IMG/VR virus record: IMGVR_UViG_3300042446_000399
Coordinates: 1 to 40,216 of that record
DNA: 40,216 nucleotides
Direction: 5' to 3' (one strand)
Origin: a virus
The first letter of the stretch is position 1. Each line of letters opens with the position of its first letter. Of the stretch, positions 1 to 7,088 are shown piece by piece. The translations under genes and the position numbers were made by a program. Below the pieces are notes generated by a model. It was not told the origin of the DNA. It was given only the letters and a program-made list of their open reading frames with translations, and ran no database searches.

Positions 1-1
1 A

Positions 2-526
2 AAATGTCTTGTGGCCTATCGAACACTGCCGGGCGATGCATATCACGCCGTTATTATTCCCACTGAAAATTTACCAGATAGTTATCACGATGCACTGATT
101 CAACTGGTAGAATCTAGTTCAGCACAGGATAGTTATGAACTGGCTGATGTATTGAGCAGAACTAATTTTCCTGATGGTTCGACAATGTTGGCAGCACTAC
201 ATACACAAGGCCGTATGGTTCGTGTTCCTACTAGCGATATCTCAATGACACCTACACTGAGTGAAAGCATTAATCTTGACGAACTCAATGCGTTAATTGC
301 CGAACAACGTGGTATTGCTATAGATGATCTTCATGTTAAATCTGAAAACTCACAAACTGAGATCAAAGAAATAGTAGAAGTAAAAGACATTACTCCTCCT
401 AAAGATGAAGAACACATGACTTCTGTTGATCGTGCAGCCAAATATAGAAGTGAGGCTGATAGATTATACAAAGAAGCAGCTAAACTTAGAAAAATGGCTT
501 TAGAATTGGATCCAAAAGAAAAGTGA
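2..526 (+). CDS. Conserved hypothetical protein, 5' end cut by window edge
   Basis: The reading frame is open to the left edge. A GTG codon at position 11 could start it, but the frame continues upstream with no stop, so the true start probably lies outside the window. The visible part is about 175 residues. The first ~100 residues look globular (TLPGDAYHAVIIPTENLPD, then a stretch with YHDALIQLVE). A linker of mixed charge follows, and the last ~35 residues are a charged probable helix or coiled coil (RAAKYRSEADRLYKEAAKLR). I recognise no enzyme motif, signal peptide or membrane segment. The last four bases overlap the next gene as GTGA, so it is translationally coupled to the hypothetical and thyX that follow. 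Function unknown. Confidence 0.75.
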   Translation, partial: KCLVAYRTLPGDAYHAVIIPTENLPDSYHDALIQLVESSSAQDSYELADVLSRTNFPDGSTMLAALHTQGRMVRVPTSDISMTPTLSESINLDELNALIAEQRGIAIDDLHVKSENSQTEIKEIVEVKDITPPKDEEHMTSVDRAAKYRSEADRLYKEAAKLRKMALELDPKEK

Positions 527-840
527 TTTTAAAAAAAACTTTGCCTAAAGAAGTAATAGATCATTGGCCTGAAGTTTTTGGAGAAATTAATTTAAAAGTT
601 ATTCCAATAAAATATTTGGATTCAATACTCATTAGTTTTAAAGACGGCAGATCCTGGAGTATCTCTGTGAGATCAAAACTTAGGGGCAATGATTCTTCGA
701 AAGTAGAAGCAGAACTTCAAGAATTTTTCACTGCATACGACGATGCTATTAGTAATATTGATTTCAAACTAGATACCGAAAAAGTAAAACGTGATATATT
801 AAAGATCACAGGTAAATTTTTAAAGAAAAGAAAATTGTGA
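523..840 (+). CDS. Small conserved hypothetical protein (105 aa)
   Basis: Starts with GTG overlapping the stop of the preceding gene (GTGA) and ends with another GTGA overlap into thyX, so it sits in the middle of a tightly coupled operon. The GTG start gives an uninterrupted frame and is favoured by that overlap; no later start has a better site. The protein is small and soluble-looking, with many lysines at the C terminus (ending KFLKKRKL). A beta-rich centre (IKYLDSILISFKDGRSWSI) is followed by a helical half (VEAELQEFFTAYDDAI). No membrane segment, metal site or catalytic motif is visible. It could be a small regulator or nucleic-acid-binding protein given the basic tail, but that is a guess. 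Confidence 0.7.
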   Translation: MILKKTLPKEVIDHWPEVFGEINLKVIPIKYLDSILISFKDGRSWSISVRSKLRGNDSSKVEAELQEFFTAYDDAISNIDFKLDTEKVKRDILKITGKFLKKRKL

Positions 841-1529
841 AAATACAACTGGTAAGTCATAGTCAGCCAACTGCTGAATTTCAGAAACTAAAAATCAATG
901 ATGCACAAGATCTTGTAGCGTATTGTGCCAGAGTAAGTAATCCTGCTAATCAATTTAACACAGAAACCAGTGAAAAACTAATTGGCTACTTAATCAAACA
1001 TCAGCACTGGTCGCCTCTCGAAATGGTCAGTATGTGTTTGGAAATCGAAACTACTAGAGACATTGCACGACAAATTTTACGCCATAGAAGTTTTTCGTTT
1101 CAAGAATTCAGTCAACGTTATGCTGATCCCACAGCAGAGATGACCGAAGCGTTTGTTGTTCGTGAAGCAAGATTTCAGGACACAAAGAATCGACAAAACA
1201 GTGTTGAGTTTGATATGAACGACGAAAGCCAACGTTTACTGGCTATTGAATGGGAACGTGCTCAAAAACGAGTATTATACACTGTTGAGAAAGAGTACAA
1301 ATGGGCCATTGCTAACGGCATTGCTAAAGAACAGGCTCGTGCTCTATTGCCAGAAGGACTTACTATGAGTCGTATGTATATGAACGGAACATTACGTTCA
1401 TGGATTCATTATATTGAACTGCGTAGTTCTAATGGCACACAGAAAGAACATATGGAAATTGCTAAAGAATGTGCAGCGGTAATCAGCACAATATTTCCGC
1501 TGGCTAAAAAATTGCTTAGTGAGCAATAA
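837..1529 (+). CDS. thyX: Flavin-dependent thymidylate synthase ThyX
   Basis: ThyX makes dTMP from dUMP using methylene-tetrahydrofolate and reduced FAD, and in phages supports rapid DNA synthesis. The family signature RHRx7S is intact near residue 80 (RHRSFSFQEFS). The C-terminal substrate and flavin region is also present: LLPEGLT, then MNGTLRSWIHYIELRS and GTQKEH. At 230 residues it is of normal family length. The GTG start overlaps the upstream stop as GTGA, so translation is probably coupled to the two hypotheticals before it. Its last 14 nt overlap the 3' end of a convergent gene on the other strand. A perfect hairpin with a T-rich tail lies about 30 nt downstream. Identification is by motif and is firm. 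Confidence 0.97.
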   Translation: MKIQLVSHSQPTAEFQKLKINDAQDLVAYCARVSNPANQFNTETSEKLIGYLIKHQHWSPLEMVSMCLEIETTRDIARQILRHRSFSFQEFSQRYADPTAEMTEAFVVREARFQDTKNRQNSVEFDMNDESQRLLAIEWERAQKRVLYTVEKEYKWAIANGIAKEQARALLPEGLTMSRMYMNGTLRSWIHYIELRSSNGTQKEHMEIAKECAAVISTIFPLAKKLLSEQ

Positions 1530-2529
1530 ATAATTTAGGATATGCTTCTTTAAACTGACTATGCAGCCATGCATAGTCATTTATTTTGGCTATTTTTAGT
1601 GTATCTAAACTATTAGATAATGCATACTTATTGCCAGCCTTGGCTCCTAACACTGCATAGCCTCCATTGGGTTTAGAGAGACCTTTGGTCATCCAGATTT
1701 TTAATCTTTCTTGACTATCAGCGTCGTCTTGTAGTGTTAGTTTAACTGCTTCTCTAAATCCTGTGCGCCATGCAATATAGGGGCGGTTTCCGATACAATG
1801 TATGCTAGCTAATTCTGATAAAATTTTTATCTGGTCACTTAGACTTGTAGTAATATCAACTTTGCCTGTGTGTTCAATATCAAATAAAAACTTTGGTAAT
1901 AATTTAATGCCACCATTACCATATACTGCATCATTGATATCGTTTTTACTGTGCCATATATGCACAACATCAAATTCTACAGGATCAACTTTATAAGTAA
2001 ACTTAAAGTTTTCTAAAACTATTGTATCAGCATCTACGACCCAGAAATGACTAGTTGACGACTTAATAGCCGCCACTTTATGAGCTGCATATATACCTTT
2101 TACACCGTCTACTCGTTGTGCAGTTGGGAATCGATTTTTTAATATGTGAAAATGTTCGTTAGCAAACGGTTCGCCGCAACTTATAAAAAAGATATCGTAT
2201 TCTGGTTGTTTATAAAATACTGATGTAGATTCTATAATTTTTTTATTTTCAAATTCGCCATACGAATCTTTTTTAAATTTGTATCTATAGGGAATTAAGT
2301 ATAATCCTTTAACACCATTATTTTCAAATTGATGTATGTAAGTTTCGTCCCACTCGTTGATAACAAACTTTAAAGAAAAGTTTACGTCTAAAGTAACATT
2401 ATAATCAACATACCAACAATATTTTGTAGAATAACAATCGTCAATTGATTCTACAGGAATTGCATTAGGATACTTTTCAAGTAGCATTGATGCCGCCTTG
2501 CTATTTTTTTGATAAAAAATATCAATCAT
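1516..2529 (-). CDS. Glycosyltransferase-like protein, paralogue of the next gene upstream
   Basis: 337 residues, last gene of the long minus-strand late block. From about residue 130 it shares a clear architecture with the 306-residue gene transcribed just before it: a YDI-FI-S--EP opening, GVKGIYAAHK, a VVDADTIV segment with a DxD-type metal/nucleotide-sugar site, YGNGGIKLLPK, and WRTGFREAVKLTL near the end. This pattern of an N-terminal Rossmann-like half with DxD followed by an acceptor half suggests a GT-A-type glycosyltransferase. The first ~130 residues are extra and unrelated by eye to the paralogue, so this may be a two-domain protein. ATG overlaps the upstream stop as ATGA. No signal peptide, so it is probably cytoplasmic. 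Substrate unknown; virion proteins are a plausible target because it is co-transcribed with them. Confidence 0.7.
   Translation of the reverse strand: MIDIFYQKNSKAASMLLEKYPNAIPVESIDDCYSTKYCWYVDYNVTLDVNFSLKFVINEWDETYIHQFENNGVKGLYLIPYRYKFKKDSYGEFENKKIIESTSVFYKQPEYDIFFISCGEPFANEHFHILKNRFPTAQRVDGVKGIYAAHKVAAIKSSTSHFWVVDADTIVLENFKFTYKVDPVEFDVVHIWHSKNDINDAVYGNGGIKLLPKFLFDIEHTGKVDITTSLSDQIKILSELASIHCIGNRPYIAWRTGFREAVKLTLQDDADSQERLKIWMTKGLSKPNGGYAVLGAKAGNKYALSNSLDTLKIAKINDYAWLHSQFKEAYPKLFIAH
1557..1587 (+). terminator. Candidate intrinsic terminator after thyX, inside the convergent gene
   Basis: A perfect 9-bp inverted repeat (GACTATGCA / TGCATAGTC) with the 4-nt loop GCCA spans 1557-1578 and is followed on the plus strand by ATTTATTTT. 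This shape suits a Rho-independent terminator for the thyX operon, although the stem is only moderately GC-rich. The same bases encode a DYAWLHSQ stretch near the C terminus of the opposite-strand glycosyltransferase-like gene, so they serve two roles if the call is right. Confidence 0.45.
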
Positions 2530-3446
2530 TCTTTTTCCAAAAATCCATAATTTGATCTATTAGAATTTTTAAAGACACCTTTGAAAAATTTACTGGCATC
2601 CGCATCTAGATCACAAATTTCAAGATCTAATCGTTTCTTCAATTCATTGCCATAAAAAGTAATTTTATCAGACAATTCTTCTGTTGTCATACCGTTGACT
2701 TCTTCATTCCAGAAATCTGTTAAGTATTCAAAGTCTCTAACTTGTATGTAATCCCAATCAGTGCAATTGGTCATATAGCAACCTTGACGAGCTCCTAATA
2801 TAGCCCATTCACCGTTGTCAGAATCTTTACCGATGTTAAGCCACACTAATAAACGTTGCATATTTTTCCAATGTATACTGGTCTTGAATGTTCTATTTTC
2901 TAAACGAACACCTCTTTCTAATGACATCTTTACACCTTCACGAAATCCTGCTCGCCATGCTTGGAACGGACTAGCATTATTATAAACATCACTGAAGCAT
3001 CTATTCATCTGTATGTATTCAGCATCCCAACAAAAATCCACCTGTGCATTAGGATCGTCGGCGGGTGCGTTTTCATGAGTTTTCATGTCTAAAACATATT
3101 GTTTTGGCCATAGTTTTAATCCGCCGTTGCCATACATAAGTCCGTTGACTACATTATAACCTGCCCACGATATAACGCACTTTGATAAATCTTTGTGCTC
3201 ATCAAAGTTTACTTCTTGATTAAGGAAATCTTCTCGTATAACGTTATCACCATCTACAGTGACAAAACGATCTGTTTCACTGAGATTTGCACAGGCTTTG
3301 TGTGCGGCATCGCTGCCTTTGACTCCGTGGATACGTTTTGCCCAAGGCACTTTTGCCAACAAGTCTGCATAATTTTTTTCAGCGTTCGGTTCGTCGTAGC
3401 TGAGATAGATAATGTCGTAATCAAGAATTTTAACTGTTTGAGTCAT
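2526..3446 (-). CDS. Glycosyltransferase-like protein (306 aa)
   Basis: Starts with YDIIYLSYDEPNAEKNYADL, followed by a PWAKRIHGVKG / AAHKACA block and TDRFVTVDGDNVI, where DGD is the likely DxD metal-binding site. YGNGGLKLWPK and WRAGFREGVKMSL blocks follow, all shared with the 337-residue neighbour. The two are clearly tandem duplicates that diverged. This copy lacks the ~130-residue N-terminal extension of its partner but has a longer C-terminal part (about residues 195-306, including WAILGARQG and a DFEYLTDFWNEEV stretch). It overlaps both neighbours by ATGA and so belongs to the coupled late operon. Glycosyl transfer is inferred from motif order, not from a confident family match; another nucleotide-sugar enzyme is possible. 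Confidence 0.7.
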   Translation of the reverse strand: MTQTVKILDYDIIYLSYDEPNAEKNYADLLAKVPWAKRIHGVKGSDAAHKACANLSETDRFVTVDGDNVIREDFLNQEVNFDEHKDLSKCVISWAGYNVVNGLMYGNGGLKLWPKQYVLDMKTHENAPADDPNAQVDFCWDAEYIQMNRCFSDVYNNASPFQAWRAGFREGVKMSLERGVRLENRTFKTSIHWKNMQRLLVWLNIGKDSDNGEWAILGARQGCYMTNCTDWDYIQVRDFEYLTDFWNEEVNGMTTEELSDKITFYGNELKKRLDLEICDLDADASKFFKGVFKNSNRSNYGFLEKE

Positions 3447-4060
3447 GGCGCAATTAATCCGTATGATTTAAAAAATGGTTTAGTATAAAATTTTATTTTG
3501 TTTGACGATTGTTCTGTCAATGTGACGTGATCTATATATACAGTGTCATTGTATGCTAAATCAATAGTGTCAATTTTGATTGTACGTATTAGATAACTAG
3601 CATTCTTTAAAAATGTTACATAGAATTCTAACTTGGAATTAATCTTATATTTTTTTATATACGATTTTTCTTCTTCGTTGAGTTTAAATGCCCATTGTTT
3701 AGTATTGGTATTATTCTTAATAGATAATGCACCAGCAAAAGATTTCAACACAGGGATTTGTAATAACACTCGTTGATCATCATTTTGTGCATCTTTTTGC
3801 ACAATCTTAGATTCTGTAGGACTAGTATATGATACTCGATAGGTAGAATAATTTATTTTACCACTTAGAAAATCTTCAATATCCGTAGATGGAACTTCTA
3901 TATGATGAGAATAAGCCGAGTTAACTTCATTTGTGATAGCGTAAATATCACCAGTAATGTTATCAAAATATATTTTATAAAGACCGTTGCTCTCAGTAGA
4001 ACTAGAAATTCGAAGAATTTCTTCGTCTGTAATAATTGTGTTGTCGTGTTCAGCCAGCAT
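3443..4060 (-). CDS. Hypothetical protein between two glycosyltransferase-like pairs (205 aa)
   Basis: Not recognised. 205 residues, probably beta-rich: many alternating hydrophobic stretches such as LYKIYFDNITGDIYAITN and FYVTFLKNASYLIRTIKI, with few cysteines and no membrane segment. It overlaps the upstream 275-residue gene by 11 nt and the downstream gene by ATGA, so it is made with the glycosyltransferase-like proteins. The N-terminal GLYKIYFDNITGDIYAI reads like a short beta-hairpin region also seen in small virion or fibre-associated domains, which is weak evidence for a structural or accessory role. It might be a glycosylation partner or a minor virion protein. Confidence 0.6.
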   Translation of the reverse strand: MLAEHDNTIITDEEILRISSSTESNGLYKIYFDNITGDIYAITNEVNSAYSHHIEVPSTDIEDFLSGKINYSTYRVSYTSPTESKIVQKDAQNDDQRVLLQIPVLKSFAGALSIKNNTNTKQWAFKLNEEEKSYIKKYKINSKLEFYVTFLKNASYLIRTIKIDTIDLAYNDTVYIDHVTLTEQSSNKIKFYTKPFFKSYGLIAP

Positions 4061-4877
4061 GGTTGATATAATCTTCTAAAAATGAATTCTCTATATAATG
4101 CAGCACACCTGTTTGTTTAAATTGATTAATATATATCGTATCAAGATCAATTATTTCAACTTGTGCAACTTTGGTCCAATCGGGGTGAACACTGTGCCAC
4201 CCCTGTATTAATGACTTCATGTGAGTGAAACTACAAATTTGATTTGAATCAAAACAGTTTTCAAGTCCTAAAATTTTAGCCGCAATGCTTATTGTAACAT
4301 CAAGACTGTAAAATTTTTGATAATTTTTAGGACTAAATTCACCATAAAATTTTTCCCAGTTGTATGTTATAAATTCGACTAATTTCCAAAATTCTAAACT
4401 TTCATCTGATTTTTTAAAATAACAAAATCCACTGTAAAGATTAGGCAAAGAATTTTCTATAAATGTTTTTCGATAAACTCGATCAGTGAGTATATCTCCC
4501 CTGAAGTTTTTAACTTGACTGGTAAAATATAAATTTTTATCTTGCAACTGTTTCCAGACATTGTCTAAATCTGACAATATCAACATGTCTGCATCTAGTA
4601 AAATAGTGCGTTCATACGGTGTAGCATGATATGCTTTCCATCTATTTTGCACTTTCCATTCACTGTTTAGTGCATGGTCTTCAAATGGAATTTTAATTAT
4701 TTTATCAAAAGCAGAAACATACTCCGCAGGCACTGTGTCGTTAGTCATAAGTGATATGTTTTTTATAGTTGACTGGCTGCGGTTAATACTTTTGGCAAGA
4801 TAGTATGCTTGTTTAACATAGTCACAGTCTAACGAATTTTGTGCTACAACAAAAAATCCTTGATTACTTTCCGTCAT
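4050..4877 (-). CDS. Glycosyltransferase-like protein, GT8-type layout (275 aa)
   Basis: The N terminus (GFFVVAQNSLDCDYVKQAYY) is followed by a NISLMTND strand, then NRWKAYHATPYERTILLDAD, where DAD at about residue 97 is the expected DxD Mn/nucleotide-sugar site. SDLDNVWKQL and an LYSGFCYFKKSDESLEFW acceptor region come next. This order is typical of GT8/glycogenin-like retaining transferases. It is a clear paralogue of the 281-residue gene transcribed immediately before it (shared AQN-D-DY-K, AY--PY--TI-LD-D, SD-L). Its start overlaps that gene by 14 nt, and a GAGG site lies 7 nt before the ATG. The donor sugar and target cannot be read from sequence. Confidence 0.75.
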   Translation of the reverse strand: MTESNQGFFVVAQNSLDCDYVKQAYYLAKSINRSQSTIKNISLMTNDTVPAEYVSAFDKIIKIPFEDHALNSEWKVQNRWKAYHATPYERTILLDADMLILSDLDNVWKQLQDKNLYFTSQVKNFRGDILTDRVYRKTFIENSLPNLYSGFCYFKKSDESLEFWKLVEFITYNWEKFYGEFSPKNYQKFYSLDVTISIAAKILGLENCFDSNQICSFTHMKSLIQGWHSVHPDWTKVAQVEIIDLDTIYINQFKQTGVLHYIENSFLEDYINHAG

Positions 4878-5709
4878 CGATTAACCTCAACAAACTATAC
4901 TTGTTCATAACATGCACATCTATCCCTTGAGTTTTTAACGCAATATATTCGCCTAGATATTTTTCTTTTTCTAACAAAAATTTAAACTTATCATCTGAAA
5001 TGTCAATCATTACATCTTTATCTAAAGTGTAAAACTTTTTGCCTGGCAAAATTGACACTACTGGGCTGTCAATGTTTCCGTTAAAAATATGTATTGCAAT
5101 ACTAAATGCAAAATCGTTTCTATACATTTTTGAATCAATTTTATAAAGCAATCTATAGTAGCCCCAATTTTTTCTAATGTGTTTTAACAACTCAAAAAAT
5201 GATTCTGTAAATTTATTTTTTCTAAAAAATACAACTGTAGCCCAATAAAACGGAATACTCTGATCATTGATAAATTCAAATGATTCTACATTTCGCCATT
5301 GTGCTAAATCGTGACTATTTCTAAATAATGCTAAATCATTTTCGTGATCGAATTGGTGTGCAAGGTAATCGGAAGAAACAATGTAGTCACTATCTAAAAT
5401 AATTGTTTCGTCATAGGGACTTAGATCATATGCTTCCACCCTGGAAAGATTTTTCCAGACTAATTGTTTGCTGTATAAAGATCCATCACTAAATCTTCGT
5501 TGCTGTGTAGTGTCAGTGTATGCTGTGATAATTTGATCAAATAATTCAACAGCATCTGGCTGACTAGTTAATAACCATTCCTTACTGTCAGTTACCAATG
5601 TGATTGGCAAATCAATGTATTTCTTAAGACGACGGGCGCAAAATGTGGCGATCTTGCAGTAGTCAACATCAGAATTATTCTGAGCAAAAATTAAAAAACC
5701 TCTAGTCAT
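4864..5709 (-). CDS. Glycosyltransferase-like protein, GT8-type layout (281 aa)
   Basis: Opens with MTRGFLIFAQNNSDVDYCKI, then a PITLVTDSKEW strand, and SRVEAYDLSPYDETIILDSD, where DSD at about residue 110 is the likely DxD site, followed by YIVSSDYLAHQF. The second half holds YWATVVFFRKNKFTESFFELL, matching the acceptor-side block (FYLYSGFCYFKKS) of its 275-residue paralogue. The pair almost certainly arose by tandem duplication. The ATG overlaps the stop of the preceding small gene as ATGA. It lies in the late transcription unit just after the virion genes, so the enzyme is probably made late and may decorate virion proteins or surface glycans. Soluble, no signal peptide. Confidence 0.75.
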   Translation of the reverse strand: MTRGFLIFAQNNSDVDYCKIATFCARRLKKYIDLPITLVTDSKEWLLTSQPDAVELFDQIITAYTDTTQQRRFSDGSLYSKQLVWKNLSRVEAYDLSPYDETIILDSDYIVSSDYLAHQFDHENDLALFRNSHDLAQWRNVESFEFINDQSIPFYWATVVFFRKNKFTESFFELLKHIRKNWGYYRLLYKIDSKMYRNDFAFSIAIHIFNGNIDSPVVSILPGKKFYTLDKDVMIDISDDKFKFLLEKEKYLGEYIALKTQGIDVHVMNKYSLLRLIDDGK

Positions 5710-6050
5710 AGATTAATTAAATTAGAGATATTTCTTTGCTTTTTTATGTTGTTGTATTTGGCAAGATATTTCTCAGATTCTTTTTTGTATAATGTTAAAC
5801 ATTTATTCAAAAAATCTTTTAAATCTGCTACTTCCATAGGAATATTATTATTATCAACAACGATTGCAGATTCTTCATGCAAAGACAACATGTGAATTTT
5901 AGTTATTGTTTCTAAATCTGCAGTAAAACTACAACCATTTTGATAGAATATTAGACCTTGTTTAAATTCTTCAAAGGCAGTTTTGCGTGAAAGATTTAAA
6001 GTAGCCATAAAATTGGCTGTTTGAAATGCTTTTTCTAAGCGTTCATCCAT
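5706..6050 (-). CDS. Small conserved phage hypothetical protein (114 aa)
   Basis: A 114-residue, mostly helical protein beginning MDERLEKAFQTANFMATLNL, with a central strand IVVDNNNIPMEVADLKDFLN and a basic C-terminal helix (YLAKYNNIKKQRNI). From memory, proteins with this DERLEKA... start and a VID-N--PIE-KDLE centre are common, uncharacterised neighbours of structural genes in T4-like cyanophages; I could not check this by search. The ATG has an AGGAA site 6-7 nt upstream, and that site adjoins a perfect hairpin in the leader. ATGA overlap with the first glycosyltransferase-like gene downstream couples their translation. Function unknown. Confidence 0.75.
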   Translation of the reverse strand: MDERLEKAFQTANFMATLNLSRKTAFEEFKQGLIFYQNGCSFTADLETITKIHMLSLHEESAIVVDNNNIPMEVADLKDFLNKCLTLYKKESEKYLAKYNNIKKQRNISNLINL

Positions 6051-6059
6051 AGAAATTTC

Positions 6060-6085
6060 CTAGATAGTTACAAGTAATTATCTAG
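6060..6085 (-). promoter_or_regulatory. Hairpin in the 62-nt leader of the 114-aa gene
   Basis: An 11-bp stem (7 Watson-Crick pairs CTAGATA/TATCTAG, one G-T pair on the plus strand, then three A-T pairs) closes a 4-nt loop. In the minus-strand transcript the stem's last bases run into the AGGAA ribosome site of the 114-residue gene. The T-run is on the upstream side (6086-6092), not the downstream side, so it does not look like an intrinsic terminator for this transcript. It may influence translation start or RNA processing between the virion genes and the glycosyltransferase-like cassette. Confidence 0.4.
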
Positions 6086-6112
6086 AAAAAAATAGTGAGT
6101 GATTTGTTTTGA

Positions 6113-7078
6113 TTAAATCAGACCAGAGCCCGATGCTGTGGGCGTTGGTACTGACACGTTGGATCCTGATGGGCGAACTTGGCGGATTAAACTTTGCAAA
6201 TTGCCATCAATATCTTCGTCGATATTTGGATTAGGACCTGCATCATCTTTGAATTGAATGGTAAGAATTAGTTGGGTAGACCCTGCATCTCTACGAGCAT
6301 ATACTTCATAATCATTGGCAGCGTAGTTGCCTGCAGGTGCTGCTTTGTTAAAAATCAGTTGGTCACTGGTAGACAGGTCGTACCATCCAATACCGTATGT
6401 TGTACCAGCAGATGATGCTGTGCCAACAACTGTGGTAGTAGCAGTATAGTTAAAAGATATAGTACCAAATCCACTAGGAGTAGTGCCGTCTCCTAACATT
6501 GTGGTCCACGTGATGTTTTTAGATGCTGACGTAGATCCGCCACTTTTTGCTGCACTGATTAAAATTTGGCCACCACCATTAAAAAATGCTCGTGCATGAT
6601 TAACTGCACTGACTGTTAACCCACCAGTGGTATATCCAGGAAAAGTTATTGTTACAGTGTGTGTTAATGTACCATTCCAACTGGCGGTTCTAGTTTGATT
6701 TACTAATGTTTCTGTAGAACTGTTGCCTCCAGTGGTTGCTAATGTTAATCTAGACGATCTTACAAGATTAGCAAAAGTAAAATATTGATTGGCCAATGTG
6801 CTGTCGATACTGATAGCACTAGATGCTAATGCCAAATTGCTGCTTTCACTTACTCCAGTTTGATGTTGCCTGGCTAGAATCATATCGGTACGCAATCTTG
6901 ACCATTGAATAACTTGTGCAGTAGTGCCTGGAACAATCTGACTACTAACAATTTCTTGTCCGTACCCTTCATCTCCTGCACCTATACCCATTACTGCAGC
7001 TATGGTAGACTGTATGGTATTATAATCGGCTGCAAAAATTAATTCGCCTGTTACTTTTGGAAATACACCAGATGGCAT
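6113..7078 (-). CDS. Probable virion structural protein (321 aa)
   Basis: ATG at 7078 is chosen over a GTG one codon earlier because AAAGGA lies 6 nt before it. The protein starts MPSGVFPKVTGELIFAADYN, a head region I associate with virion proteins of T4-like cyanophages. It has a helical part up to about residue 75 (QVIQWSRLRTDMILARQHQ) followed by about 240 residues rich in Ser, Thr, Gly and aromatic beta strands (for example TASWNGTLTHTVTITFPGY), as in fibre or appendage proteins. No catalytic motif, no membrane segment. It follows three paralogous fibre-like genes with a 10-nt gap, supporting a tail fibre or whisker-type role. Assembly position in the virion is unknown. Confidence 0.7.
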   Translation of the reverse strand: MPSGVFPKVTGELIFAADYNTIQSTIAAVMGIGAGDEGYGQEIVSSQIVPGTTAQVIQWSRLRTDMILARQHQTGVSESSNLALASSAISIDSTLANQYFTFANLVRSSRLTLATTGGNSSTETLVNQTRTASWNGTLTHTVTITFPGYTTGGLTVSAVNHARAFFNGGGQILISAAKSGGSTSASKNITWTTMLGDGTTPSGFGTISFNYTATTTVVGTASSAGTTYGIGWYDLSTSDQLIFNKAAPAGNYAANDYEVYARRDAGSTQLILTIQFKDDAGPNPNIDEDIDGNLQSLIRQVRPSGSNVSVPTPTASGSGLI

Positions 7079-7088
7079 CACTAATCCT

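Noticed and set aside
1525-1532. AATAAATA on the plus strand, like a late promoter
   Set aside because: It lies across the thyX stop with no plus-strand gene downstream in the convergent region, and lacks the 19-20 nt spacing to a start codon seen at the four accepted sites.
1516-5709. The glycosyltransferase-like genes as T4-type DNA alpha/beta-glucosyltransferases
   Set aside because: No similarity to those enzymes is visible, no hydroxymethylase gene is in the window, and the genes sit in the late structural block, not in an early region.
6060-6085. The hairpin as an intrinsic terminator of the fibre operon
   Set aside because: The T-run precedes the stem in the minus-strand transcript and the stem is AT-rich, so it lacks the expected terminator shape.
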